Shown: positions 43,779 through 52,450, numbered from the stretch's first letter. The stretch: 64,000 nucleotides of DNA from Bacteroidales bacterium UBA5349 (GCA_002410065.1 DHQB01000009.1:62001-126000); one strand, 5' to 3'. Program-made: numbers and translations. The notes: generated by a model not told the origin, from the letters alone.

Positions 43779-45086
43779 ATGGTTCACCCAAAATACATTA
43801 ACGGTTTCTCAAAACTCAGTAATAGCGAAAAAAAAATGATTATTGCTGAGCGCAATAAGGTTAATATTGAACAGTTTGATGTGCTAGATCAGTTTAAGCT
43901 GCAGAATGCAGAACTACAACTCCAACTCGATGAAATAAGCGAGAACGTAATGTCGAACTATATGCTGCCCTTTAGCATTGCCCCAAACTTTTTGGTGAAT
44001 GGCAAAACTTACTTTGTACCAATGGTAATTGAGGAAAGTTCTGTGGTTGCTGCCGCATCGGCTGCGGCAAAGTTTTGGTTCAATCGGGGAGGGTTTGTTG
44101 CTAAGGTAATCTCTACCATTAAAGTTGGACAGGTTCATTTTAGGTGGTTTGGTGATGCAGAGCATTTAAAATCGGAGTTTGAAAGTATTAAAGGGGAGTT
44201 AATAGCAAGTTCGGCTCATCTGCTTGAGAATATGCGTAAGCGCAACGGGGGTATTACTGATATTGATCTTGTCGATTTTACGGATAAACTTCCGAATTAC
44301 TATCAGGTAAGGGTTATGTTTGAAACTGCCGATGCCATGGGAGCTAATATTATTAACTCGGTTCTTGAGGAGATGGCGCAGGCATTAAAACACCATTGTG
44401 CTGAAAATTATACTGGTGTTGAGGCTCAGTGCGAAATTGTAATGGCAATACTATCAAACCATACTCCCGAGAGCATTGTGGAGTGCTATGTTGAGTGCGA
44501 TATTGATGACTTAGCCGAAATTTCGGGTGAACTATCGCCAAAGGAATATGCTCAGAAGTTTAAACTAGCTGTGGATATTGCAAATATTGATATTTACAGG
44601 GCAACAACACACAACAAGGGAATTTACAACGGAGTTGATGCCGTTGTATTGGCTACTGGCAACGATTTTCGAGCCGTGGAGGCTTGCGGTCACTCATATG
44701 CTGCCCAAGATGGGCACTATAAAAGTTTAACAACCGTAACTATTGATAATGGAAAATTTCGCTATACGCTTCGTATTCCCATGGCTTTGGGAACGGTGGG
44801 AGGATTAACTAATCTCCACCCTTTGGCTAAACTTTCACTCAATATTTTAGGCAAACCATCGGCCAAAGAGTTAATGGCTATTGCAGCTGCAGCAGGGCTT
44901 GCTAATACATTTTCGGCAGTTCGGGCACTTACCACCTCTGGAATTCAAAAAGGGCATATGCGATTTCATTTAAATAACATTTTAAACTCGCTAAATGCAA
45001 CCAACGAGCAAAAGCAGCGGGCAATAGAGCATTTTCAGGATAATAAGGTTTCGCATAAATCAGTTCAGGAGTTTTTAACAAGTTAA
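43779..45086 (+). CDS. mvaA: Class II HMG-CoA reductase
   Basis: A 435-residue reductase that converts HMG-CoA to mevalonate, the committed step of the mevalonate route. The catalytic glutamate lies in VPMVIEESSVVAAAS (Glu85/86), followed by VFETADAMGANIINSVLE-type sequence. Then come HNKGIYNGVDAVVLATGNDFRAVEA with the catalytic lysine and aspartate, LGTVGGLTNLHPLAKL, and GIQKGHMRFHLNNI, whose His completes the site. Motifs and length are those of bacterial class II enzymes. The gene follows methylglutaconyl-CoA hydratase and acyl-CoA dehydrogenase and precedes the mevalonate kinases, so it links the two halves of the cluster. Class II enzymes can be degradative, but the downstream genes indicate biosynthesis. 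Confidence 0.95.
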   Translation: MVHPKYINGFSKLSNSEKKMIIAERNKVNIEQFDVLDQFKLQNAELQLQLDEISENVMSNYMLPFSIAPNFLVNGKTYFVPMVIEESSVVAAASAAAKFWFNRGGFVAKVISTIKVGQVHFRWFGDAEHLKSEFESIKGELIASSAHLLENMRKRNGGITDIDLVDFTDKLPNYYQVRVMFETADAMGANIINSVLEEMAQALKHHCAENYTGVEAQCEIVMAILSNHTPESIVECYVECDIDDLAEISGELSPKEYAQKFKLAVDIANIDIYRATTHNKGIYNGVDAVVLATGNDFRAVEACGHSYAAQDGHYKSLTTVTIDNGKFRYTLRIPMALGTVGGLTNLHPLAKLSLNILGKPSAKELMAIAAAAGLANTFSAVRALTTSGIQKGHMRFHLNNILNSLNATNEQKQRAIEHFQDNKVSHKSVQEFLTS

Positions 45087-45127
45087 CTCTTACTAGTGCT
45101 TTGTTTGGCATAACAAAATAACATTCA

Positions 45128-46045
45128 ATGTACCCCAAATTTTATTCCAACGGAAAATTGCTTATAACCGGCGAATACTTTGTGCTTGATGGTGCAAAGG
45201 CGCTTGCTTTGCCCCTTAAACTCGGACAGAGCTTGCAGATTTCAGAGGCAGAGGGCAGTAACAGTATCATAAAATGGAAAACCACTGTAAAAGGTGAAAG
45301 ATGGTTTTTGGCAGAGTTTAGAATTGATGACTTTTCGATTGTTGATACAAATAACATAAAATCAGCAAATTACATTAAGATTTTATTGAATTATATTAAT
45401 CAAAACAGCTTGTTTTTTAGGAACTTAAGCAGGCAGTTAATATTAGAGGCTAATGTTGATTTCCCAATGGATTGGGGCTTGGGTAGTAGTTCAACGCTAA
45501 TATCAAACTTGGCAAACATGGCAGGTATCGACCCATACAAAATGTTATTTGCGCTATCAAAAGGATCGGGTTACGATATTGCCTGTGCTACAGCAAAAGG
45601 GCCAATACTATATAGTAACATGGATAAGCCTACATTAGATTATGCTTACTTCAAGCCAACCTTCAGTAAAAACTTGTATTTTGTTTACCTTGGAAGAAAG
45701 CAGGATACGGCTAAAAGTATCGATATGCTTAGTTCAAAAGTATTTGATAGAAGAGCAGAGGCAGAAAGGATTTCAGAACTTACCAACCTTGTGGTAAACT
45801 CAAAATCTCTGGATGAGTTTAATGGCTATTTGAATGAACATGAGGAGGTAGTATCGAGGGCAATAGGTTTAGCTACGGTTAAGTCGGAGCTGTTTAGCGA
45901 TTTTAAAGGAACAGTAAAATCGTTGGGCGCTTGGGGCGGCGATTTTGTTTTGGCTACTCACCCCGGGGCAGCCGATGAAGTTGTTAACTATTTTAGATTA
46001 AGGGGTTTCAATGTGATACTCAACTATAATGATATTGTACTATGA
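45128..46045 (+). CDS. GYDIA-type GHMP kinase, candidate phosphomevalonate kinase
   Basis: A 305-residue GHMP kinase fold. The N-terminal strand is FYSNGKLLITGEYFVLDGAKALALP and the ATP loop is DWGLGSSSTLISNLA (residues about 117-131). The Bacteroidota-specific signature SGYDIACATAKGPILY follows at residues about 149-164. The C-terminal glycine loop is LGAWGGDFVLATHP. In this order of genes it fills the place of phosphomevalonate kinase, since mevalonate kinase and the decarboxylase follow. Its stop overlaps the next start by four bases (ATGA), showing translational coupling. The substrate assignment is inference from context. Confidence 0.85.
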   Translation: MYPKFYSNGKLLITGEYFVLDGAKALALPLKLGQSLQISEAEGSNSIIKWKTTVKGERWFLAEFRIDDFSIVDTNNIKSANYIKILLNYINQNSLFFRNLSRQLILEANVDFPMDWGLGSSSTLISNLANMAGIDPYKMLFALSKGSGYDIACATAKGPILYSNMDKPTLDYAYFKPTFSKNLYFVYLGRKQDTAKSIDMLSSKVFDRRAEAERISELTNLVVNSKSLDEFNGYLNEHEEVVSRAIGLATVKSELFSDFKGTVKSLGAWGGDFVLATHPGAADEVVNYFRLRGFNVILNYNDIVL

Positions 46046-47145
46046 GCCATTTGCCACATAGCCAAAAGTACTTAAAGGATGCCAGTGACCTTAATCTTTT
46101 CGAACTTTCCAGTTCAAAATGGGTAGGGTGGGAAAGCCCATCAAACATTGCACTGATAAAGTATTGGGGTAAGTATGGCGAGCAGTTGCCACAAAATCCT
46201 TCGTTAAGTTTTACTCTTAAGCATTCCAAAACCATTACCCGAATAGAGTATCAAAAGAAAGAGAAAGAATTTCCAGTATTGGAATACTACTTTGAGGGGG
46301 AGCAAAACATTGAATTTGAGAGAAAGGTTCGAAAATACCTTGAGAAAATATCAATTTATGCTCCTTATCTGAATAACCTCGATTTACGAATATATAGCCA
46401 GAATACTTTTCCCCACTCAGCCGGTATCGCTTCGTCGGCATCGGCATATAGCGCCATAGCGCTATGTATATGTGGTATTGAAAATGAGCTGTTTGGGAAG
46501 TTAAATGACACCAATTGTTTCTTCCAAAAAGCATCATTCTTTGCACGGCTTGGCTCCGGTAGTGCTTGCCGTTCAACCTATGGTGAGTTGGTTCTTTGGG
46601 GCGAAACCGAGGTGATAAAAGGATCGAATAACGAATTTGCAGTAGAATTAAGCACCGAAGTAAGTTCAATTTTTAAAGACTATTCTGATGCAATTCTTAT
46701 AATCGATTCGGGTAAAAAAGAACTTTCCAGCACTCTCGGGCATGGTTTAATGCAAAACCATCCATTTGCTGCTGCTCGATACGAGCAGGCTAGGCAAAAT
46801 TTAGCTAATATTTTAGAATGTTTAAAACTAGGTGATGTGATAGGATTTGCTCAGATCGTTGAGGTTGAGGCAATGACATTGCATGCATTATTATTGTCAT
46901 CAGTGCCATCAGTTTCGCTTCTTAAGCCCAATACACTAGAGGCTATTGAAAGGTTAAAGACATTTAGAATGAATAGTCAACTTATTTTTACATTTACGCT
47001 CGATGCAGGTGCTAATATTCATATTCTCTACTCAGCGTCAATAAGGGAGCAAATGGTTAATTTCATTACAAATAACCTAAAAGAGTTATGCGAAAATGGG
47101 CTTTGGATTGATGATGAGATTTCTAAAGGTCCAAACAAACTATAA
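46042..47145 (+). CDS. mvaD: Diphosphomevalonate decarboxylase
   Basis: A 367-residue GHMP-fold enzyme that converts mevalonate 5-diphosphate to isopentenyl diphosphate with ATP. The signature N-terminus is WVGWESPSNIALIKYWGK, with the lysine and tryptophan that bind the substrate. The ATP loop is SAGIASSASAYSAIALC, followed by ARLGSGSACRSTYGELVLWGE, which is characteristic. The catalytic aspartate is in FTFTLDAGANIHILY near the C-terminus. The start overlaps the preceding kinase gene (ATGA), and mevalonate kinase follows after 12 bases. This is the clearest evidence for a complete lower mevalonate pathway here. Confidence 0.95.
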   Translation: MSHLPHSQKYLKDASDLNLFELSSSKWVGWESPSNIALIKYWGKYGEQLPQNPSLSFTLKHSKTITRIEYQKKEKEFPVLEYYFEGEQNIEFERKVRKYLEKISIYAPYLNNLDLRIYSQNTFPHSAGIASSASAYSAIALCICGIENELFGKLNDTNCFFQKASFFARLGSGSACRSTYGELVLWGETEVIKGSNNEFAVELSTEVSSIFKDYSDAILIIDSGKKELSSTLGHGLMQNHPFAAARYEQARQNLANILECLKLGDVIGFAQIVEVEAMTLHALLLSSVPSVSLLKPNTLEAIERLKTFRMNSQLIFTFTLDAGANIHILYSASIREQMVNFITNNLKELCENGLWIDDEISKGPNKL

Positions 47146-47157
47146 CTATATTTAGTT

Positions 47158-48030
47158 GTGAGAAATTTCAAATCTAAAATACTTCTGTTTGGTGAGCATA
47201 CGGTTCTCTATGGTTCTGATGCTTTGCTAGTCCCATTTTCAGGATTTTCGGGTACATTTGGTTTTATTTCACCTAATCAGGGTAACGATGAAAAGTTAGT
47301 GTCGCACAAAATAATGGTTTCGTTTTCTGAGTTCGTTGTAAAATCTGATTTTGCTCATCTCTTTAACAAATTGCAGATTGCTAAAGAACTTAGTAAAGGA
47401 CTTTACTTTAACTCTAATATCCCCGTTGGCTATGGTGTTGGCAGTTCGGGTGCGTTGGTAGCAGCATTTTATGATGAGTTTGTTACCGAAACTAATGGAA
47501 AGAGTTTAGATGAGTTAAGGCGGGTTTTTGCAGGGTTAGAATCGTACTTTCATGGGAGTAGTTCAGGTTTCGACCCTTTGGTTTGCTACTTAGATAAGCC
47601 ATTACATAAAAGTAATAATATTGTAAATCAGGTAGATATCGACCTATCACCCCTCAATGCATTTATTATTGATACAGACATATCCCGCTCAACACAAATT
47701 CTGGTAAGTAAGTTTAAAACTAAAGCAGAGGATTTGAATTTTGAAACCATTGTTATACCCACCTTAGTTGAAAGCACAAACCAATGTATTAAAACAATTC
47801 TGGATAAAGATTTTGAAGATTTCTTTTCTAACCTTAAAGAGTTATCCGCTTTCCAATTTCAGCATCTACAAGAATTTATCCCTGTTGATTATCGCTTTCT
47901 ATGGAAAAAGGGGCTTAATACCAATGATTTTTACCTGAAACTATGCGGTGCAGGAGGAGGTGGATACCTGCTAGGGTTTGCAAAAAATGTAAAGGTGTTA
48001 TCCGGAATTAAGAATTTAATTCTATTGTAA
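47158..48030 (+). CDS. mvk: Mevalonate kinase
   Basis: A 290-residue GHMP kinase starting at GTG, which is the only start that keeps the conserved N-terminus (FKSKILLFGEHTVLYGSDAL, with the GEH motif). The ATP loop is PVGYGVGSSGALVAAFYDEF, and the substrate-facing SSSGFDPLVCYL carries the catalytic aspartate. The C-terminal loop is LCGAGGGGYLLGF. It phosphorylates mevalonate made by mvaA. The gene ends the co-directional run; the convergent corA gene lies one base beyond, with no separate terminator visible. Confidence 0.88.
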   Translation: MRNFKSKILLFGEHTVLYGSDALLVPFSGFSGTFGFISPNQGNDEKLVSHKIMVSFSEFVVKSDFAHLFNKLQIAKELSKGLYFNSNIPVGYGVGSSGALVAAFYDEFVTETNGKSLDELRRVFAGLESYFHGSSSGFDPLVCYLDKPLHKSNNIVNQVDIDLSPLNAFIIDTDISRSTQILVSKFKTKAEDLNFETIVIPTLVESTNQCIKTILDKDFEDFFSNLKELSAFQFQHLQEFIPVDYRFLWKKGLNTNDFYLKLCGAGGGGYLLGFAKNVKVLSGIKNLILL

Positions 48031-48031
48031 T

Positions 48032-49174
48032 CTATAGCCATCGCTTACGCCTAAAGTAAACAAGCATTGCTAGGGCTACAAAAACCATCAAACCAATTGA
48101 AAAAGGGTAGCCCCAGTACCAGTTTAACTCGGGCATATTCCAAGGGCTGCTCTTTGGATTATAATTCATGCCATAAATGCCTGCAATAAAGGTAAGAGGG
48201 ATGAATATGGTAGCTATAATGGTAAGCACTTTCATTATCTCATTCATCCTATTGCTAATGTTTGACATGTGCATATCGTAAAGGCTATAAATCATTTCAC
48301 GACTATTCTCTAGCGTATCCATAATCTGAACTAGATGGTCGTAAACATCACGGATAAATATTTTCACCTCATCGCTAACAAAGGCTGAATCATCACGAAT
48401 AAGCGAGCTCAGCCCATCGCGAAGCGACCAGATTGATTTTCTGAATTTGCTTAAATCGCTGCGAAGCGAGTGGATTTGTTGCAGATGATGCTTCTGCGGA
48501 TTATACAATAATTCGTTCTCAATCATATCAATGGCTTCTTCAAGCGCATCGAGGGTACTGTAGTAATGGTCAACAATACAATCGATTAGGGCATAGGTAA
48601 GATAATCGGGTTCGAACTTGCGCAATCGTGTTTCATCTTTTTCAAGCCTTTTAATGATGGGTTCAAATATGGGCTCGTCACTTTCCTGAAACGATAGCAC
48701 AAAGTTTTTGCCCAACACAATGCTTATTTGCTCATTGTTGATGCTGATGGTATCGTCATTTGTGTTGCCGGGATTTAACGTCCTGAGTACAATGAAAATA
48801 AAATCGTCGTACAACTCTACTTTTGGGCGTTGATTTGTGCTAACAATGTCTTCCTGAACAAGGGGATGGAGGTTAAAATGGCTCCAAACACCTTTCAGTT
48901 TATCGATATCGTGCAAACCTCTAACCTGTACCCAGATTTTTAATTCACCTTTAGGGTATTCGCTTATTTTTTCAACCTCGCTAATTTGCTCAGTAGTATA
49001 ATGTGCTTCATCAAAACTGTGTAGGGTAATTATAATTTTATCCAAAACACGTTCGCCAGTATGGATAAGTGTTCCAGGTGCATCACCCGGTTTCTTAATT
49101 ATTGAAACTCTGTTTTTACTATTGTGTAGTAAACTATTAATGCCTTTAACAGATTTATTTGCTGTTTTTGTCAT
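48032..49174 (-). CDS. corA: CorA-type magnesium/cobalt channel
   Basis: A 380-residue CorA family protein. The large cytoplasmic N-terminal domain includes VWVQVRGLHDIDKLKGVWSHF-type sequence, then HPLVQEDIVSTNQRPKVELYDDFIFIVLRTL. The two C-terminal helices frame the selectivity motif FIAGIYGMNYNP (GMN), with the basic ending FRRKRWL. The chosen start at 49174 (MTKTANKS) is preferred because the longer frame from 49207 begins inside the dps terminator. It forms a pentameric channel in the inner membrane for Mg2+ or Co2+ uptake. It is probably transcribed alone. Confidence 0.92.
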   Translation of the reverse strand: MTKTANKSVKGINSLLHNSKNRVSIIKKPGDAPGTLIHTGERVLDKIIITLHSFDEAHYTTEQISEVEKISEYPKGELKIWVQVRGLHDIDKLKGVWSHFNLHPLVQEDIVSTNQRPKVELYDDFIFIVLRTLNPGNTNDDTISINNEQISIVLGKNFVLSFQESDEPIFEPIIKRLEKDETRLRKFEPDYLTYALIDCIVDHYYSTLDALEEAIDMIENELLYNPQKHHLQQIHSLRSDLSKFRKSIWSLRDGLSSLIRDDSAFVSDEVKIFIRDVYDHLVQIMDTLENSREMIYSLYDMHMSNISNRMNEIMKVLTIIATIFIPLTFIAGIYGMNYNPKSSPWNMPELNWYWGYPFSIGLMVFVALAMLVYFRRKRWL

Positions 49175-49191
49175 TTCAATATTCTTTAAAC

Positions 49192-49224
49192 AAAAAAAAG
49201 TGATCACATAAATGTAATCACTTT
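49192..49224 (-). terminator. Rho-independent terminator of dps
   Basis: On the minus strand AAAGTGATTACA and TGTGATCACTTT form a 12-base stem with one mismatch around a four-base loop, followed by eight T residues. It lies 40 bases after the dps stop at 49264. Confidence 0.9.
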
Positions 49225-49263
49225 CAATTATATAGCGTTGCTTAATGTTTAAAAAATGTAAAA

Positions 49264-49728
49264 CTATTTTAGGGTAGCATTAAGCATCCAAACCAGTTTT
49301 TCTTGCGCAGCAATATAACCAGTAACTAGGTCAACGGTACCCTCATCTCCGTTATCAGCAGCAAGTGCAGCTATTTCGCGCTCGTTTTTAAGTAGTTCCA
49401 ATATTTCGTTAAGCGCTTCCTTAACTGTGGCCTCTACAGTTGAGATGTTTTCCTTTTCCTTAATGGTAGCCATTTTGATGTACTTTGAGAATGCGTGAAC
49501 GGGTGTACCTCCAAGCATTAAAATCCTTTCGGCAATCTCATCGGCCATTTCGTTTAGGGTATCGTACAGCTCTTCAAATTTCTCGTGCAGCTGAAAGAAT
49601 TGCTTTCCAACAATATTCCAATGATATCCTCTAACATTCATATAAGAGAGTTGAACATTGCTCAGATAAACATTGAGTTTCTCATTCATTTTAGCTGCAT
49701 AATCTTTATTAATTCCTATCTGATTCAT
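49264..49728 (-). CDS. dps: Dps-family ferritin-like protein
   Basis: A 154-residue four-helix protein that stores iron with hydrogen peroxide as oxidant and protects DNA. The dinuclear ferroxidase site is visible in the first half: YMNVRGYHWNIVGKQFFQLHEKFEELYDTLNEMADEIAERILMLGG (given in part), with the inter-subunit His, Asp and Glu residues of the family. Length and the H-W-N motif are typical. It lies 48 bases downstream of the peroxiredoxin gene and near a PerR-like regulator, forming an oxidative-stress group. Confidence 0.93.
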   Translation of the reverse strand: MNQIGINKDYAAKMNEKLNVYLSNVQLSYMNVRGYHWNIVGKQFFQLHEKFEELYDTLNEMADEIAERILMLGGTPVHAFSKYIKMATIKEKENISTVEATVKEALNEILELLKNEREIAALAADNGDEGTVDLVTGYIAAQEKLVWMLNATLK

Positions 49729-49776
49729 TTTAAAATATTTTAAAAGTTAGTGAATTGTTTTAGTTACTATGAAGTT

Positions 49777-50499
49777 TTACTTCTTTTTAAGAATCTTGCT
49801 AAGTACTTTCTCTTTGGATAGTTTTCTAGTACAGAAGAACCAGTCGTAGCAATGTTGATCTTCGTCTTTGCTTTCCATGCGATCCTTTGCTGCTCCGCAC
49901 GAGCCTGCAGTTGGTACAATTACCTCATCACCTGGTTGCCAATCGGCTGGAGTAGCAACACCAAATTCGTCTGCAGTTTGAAGCGCAAGAACAACGCGGT
50001 ATAGCTCATCGAAGTTACGTCCTAAGCTCAAAGGGTAGTATATTATAGTTCGCACAATACCCTTTGGGTCAATAACAAAAACTGCCCTAACCGCCTGTGT
50101 GTTGCTTTGGCCAGGCATTATCATGCCGTATTTGTTTGCCACATTCATTGATATATCCTCAATAAGCGGGAAGGTAATCTCCATATTCTTCATTCCCTTA
50201 TACTCAATTTTCTCCTTAATGGTGCGTAACCAGGCAATGTGACTGTATAGCCCATCAACAGATAAGCCAACTAGCTTACAATTAGCTTCGTTGAAATCCT
50301 TTTCCAATTTGGCAAAGGTCATAAACTCCGATGTACACACGGGTGTAAAGTCGGCTGGGTGGCTAAAAAGGATTACCCAACTACCTTTGTAGTCGCTAGG
50401 GAAATTAATTTCACCTTGAGTGGTTTTGGCTTTAAACTCAGGTGCACTATCGCCAATGCGTGGCATGGCGAATACTTGTTGTTGCTTTACTTCTTCCAT
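49777..50499 (-). CDS. Prx6-type peroxiredoxin with three C-terminal-region cysteines
   Basis: A 240-residue peroxidase of the Prx6/1-Cys group by length. The peroxidatic cysteine is in FSHPADFTPVCTSEFMTF (residues about 45-62, P-x-x-x-V-C). The C-terminal extension carries further cysteines in AGSCGAAKDR, QHCYDWFFC, an arrangement like archaeal Prx6 enzymes that can form disulfides. It reduces hydrogen peroxide and organic peroxides. It lies between dps and a PerR-like Fur gene, so peroxide-inducible control is likely. No clear Per box was found. Confidence 0.9.
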   Translation of the reverse strand: MEEVKQQQVFAMPRIGDSAPEFKAKTTQGEINFPSDYKGSWVILFSHPADFTPVCTSEFMTFAKLEKDFNEANCKLVGLSVDGLYSHIAWLRTIKEKIEYKGMKNMEITFPLIEDISMNVANKYGMIMPGQSNTQAVRAVFVIDPKGIVRTIIYYPLSLGRNFDELYRVVLALQTADEFGVATPADWQPGDEVIVPTAGSCGAAKDRMESKDEDQHCYDWFFCTRKLSKEKVLSKILKKK

Positions 50500-50561
50500 T
50501 TTACTGTTAATTTAGTTGTTTGTAATTAATTTATATTTGGTTTTAAATTATAGTGAAATAT

Positions 50562-50590
50562 TTATGCTACCCCTATTAATTGTAGCATAA
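50562..50590 (-). terminator. Inverted repeat after the perR-like gene
   Basis: TTATGCTAC and GTAGCATAA form a perfect nine-base stem around an 11-base loop, 11 bases after the perR-like stop at 50601. The following run is A/T-rich (ATATTT), a weak tract, so it could instead be an operator or mRNA hairpin before the peroxiredoxin gene. Confidence 0.45.
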
Positions 50591-50600
50591 GGTTTTATTC

Positions 50601-51017
50601 TTATTTTTTTGGTTTATCATCAAACTTGCCAGTTATTTGCAGCTTAATTTCTTCGATTGTGAAATTTGGAATCTTTTTCTTTGCGAAATAGTTGCTCAGT
50701 AATGCATTTATTTCATCATCATAAAAATCTTCAATTCTTTCAGATTCCGCACAGTATAGATGATGATGATTTTGGGCAACAATCTCATAGCGCATAACAT
50801 CCTTATCGGTTTTAACCTTAATAATCAAACCCTTATCAATGAACGTTTCAAGGGTTTTATATACTGTGCCCACTGCTATATTTGGATGATTTCTTCGAAT
50901 AAAATCAATAATATTCTCAGCTGTAGGATGACCATCTATAGCTTCCATGGCATCGAGTACCGCAATACGCTGGGGGGTTATTTTAAGTCCATGTTTTACT
51001 AAATCATTGGTATCCAT
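50601..51017 (-). CDS. perR: Fur-family repressor, PerR-like
   Basis: A 138-residue Fur-family protein from the ATG at 51017 (MDTNDLVKHGLKITPQR); three more residues are possible from 51026. The winged-helix domain has HPTAENIIDFIRRNHPNIAVGTVYKTLETFIDKGLI. The metal region has HHHLYCAESERIEDFYDDEI, with the His and Asp/Cys ligands of the PerR type but no CxxC zinc pairs at the C-terminus. It is set upstream of peroxiredoxin and dps genes on the same strand, which is the usual peroxide regulon. It probably represses these genes until oxidised. Confidence 0.88.
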   Translation of the reverse strand: MDTNDLVKHGLKITPQRIAVLDAMEAIDGHPTAENIIDFIRRNHPNIAVGTVYKTLETFIDKGLIIKVKTDKDVMRYEIVAQNHHHLYCAESERIEDFYDDEINALLSNYFAKKKIPNFTIEEIKLQITGKFDDKPKK

Positions 51018-51068
51018 GCTTAACAACTATTTATAACTATATAATAATAATTCCTATTAAAGAACAAG

Positions 51069-51076
51069 TAAATATA
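51069..51076 (-). promoter_or_regulatory. Promoter of the perR-like gene (TTTG - 20 bases - TATATTTA)
   Basis: On the minus strand TTTG (51097-51100) and TATATTTA (one mismatch to TAnnTTTG) are 20 bases apart, 52 bases upstream of the ATG at 51017. Confidence 0.45.
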
Positions 51077-51265
51077 CAAAATGTTTAACGTATAGTCAAA
51101 TAATTAAAAGTTAAATTGTATGAATACAATTAAGTGTTTAATAATAAACTATTTATAGGGGGTATATTTTCACCAACATAACAATAGATTATTATGCGAT
51201 ATAATTACCCAGTTGGGCTTTACAGGATAAGTATTGAAAAACAGATGGAAGATGAGGTATTTGAT

Positions 51266-52450
51266 TTACAATAGGGTCAGTGTTACCTCCTTTAAGAATT
51301 TATCCTCAAGTATTTGGATCATTCTTCTTACTACGGTTCGTCTAATCTCTAGTTCAACGGGGAGGCTGGGGTCTTGGTGGGCTATATTGATTCCAGTTCC
51401 AACAATAAAATCTATATGGTCGCTTTCCAGAATAAGTTTTACGATAAGGTCAGCGGGTCCATTTCCTAAAGTTGAGTTCTCGGTATGCTTACTAAGGATT
51501 TCGGTAGCCTTGCCAAGAGTAAGAATCCCCTCGGTAACCAAATCAACACCCTCCATATGCGATATTGGAGGTAAATCCGGATCGGTAAACTCAAAGCTAT
51601 CCATAATCTCAATACCCAATTCACGCGATATTATATCACCAGTTGTGGCACCACATAGAACCCTTTTACCATTAAAATTTTTAAACTCATAGGCCAATTT
51701 TGCGTCATTCTCCTTATCAAATGGTGGCCCAGTGCAAATTAGAAGTTTTCTAGGTTCTCTAAAGTAAATTGTGGCTGTGCTTATGTCATCCTTGGGGTGA
51801 AAATTGTCGTTAACATACCCCATGTTGACAAGTTTAGCGCTAAGTTTTCGAGCTGATATATTGTGCTCGTTTGTAACCAAACGTATTGCAAACTCCTGAG
51901 CTCTATCGAGTCCCCATCCAAAGGGATTATCTTTACTTCCCATACCCGACTGGGTAATGCCATCGCTCCAAGCAATAATTCTATCTTCGCGCTGAGGGGT
52001 AAAGGTACAAAAGCGTAATTCCTTGCCTGCATTAGTTTCACTTTGTAAAATTACGCATTGCCAACCAACCTCTAGTTTCTCTTTCCCCCTTAGTATTAGG
52101 CACTCTGGATTATCGTACTCAAGTATTCGGGTTTCCCCATTATGCTCAATGTCAATTATGGTAAAGGTTGAATAGCTCATTTGCCTTACCGAGCAAACGG
52201 GGAGCGTATTCATGATTATGTCGGCAATCTTGTTAATTTCTTTATGCTCTCTAGTGAAGTTGAGCGCCATGGTTGCAGTAAGTGTCGCTAGTACATTTGC
52301 CTTTACTCCATGTCCCATTCCATCGCTAAGCACAATGATAGTCCTATTTTCGCCACTAACGCGCTGACTAAGAAAAACATCACCGCATATGCGTTCGCCA
52401 TCATGCTGTTTTTGTTGGCAATTAACCTCGATGAAAAAATTTTGGGGCAT
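51266..52450 (-). CDS. SpoIIE-family serine phosphatase of the hydrogenase sensor unit
   Basis: A 394-residue PP2C-type phosphatase. The metal-binding aspartates are in HDGERICGDVF, VLSDGMGHGVKANVLATLTA (residues about 41-60) and IIAWSDGITQSGMG. After residue about 235 comes a second domain (RKLLICTGPPFDKENDAKLAYEF ... RVLCGATTGDIISRELGI), not a classical partner-binding domain. It lies 52 bases downstream of the hydrogenase-like PAS sensor. Such SpoIIE phosphatases are known next to sensory [FeFe] hydrogenases and would dephosphorylate a regulator of hydrogen metabolism. Its target is not in view. Confidence 0.9.
   Translation of the reverse strand: MPQNFFIEVNCQQKQHDGERICGDVFLSQRVSGENRTIIVLSDGMGHGVKANVLATLTATMALNFTREHKEINKIADIIMNTLPVCSVRQMSYSTFTIIDIEHNGETRILEYDNPECLILRGKEKLEVGWQCVILQSETNAGKELRFCTFTPQREDRIIAWSDGITQSGMGSKDNPFGWGLDRAQEFAIRLVTNEHNISARKLSAKLVNMGYVNDNFHPKDDISTATIYFREPRKLLICTGPPFDKENDAKLAYEFKNFNGKRVLCGATTGDIISRELGIEIMDSFEFTDPDLPPISHMEGVDLVTEGILTLGKATEILSKHTENSTLGNGPADLIVKLILESDHIDFIVGTGINIAHQDPSLPVELEIRRTVVRRMIQILEDKFLKEVTLTLL

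Noticed and set aside
46235..46669. Minus-strand open frame of 144 codons
   Set aside because: It is antisense to the clear diphosphomevalonate decarboxylase gene and shows no family features.
49175..49207. Upstream corA start giving eleven more residues
   Set aside because: Those codons lie inside the dps terminator hairpin and its T-run, and the residues are not conserved.
51234..51692. Plus-strand open frame of 152 codons
   Set aside because: It lies antisense to the C-terminal half of the SpoIIE phosphatase gene, has low-complexity serine-rich translation and no start context.
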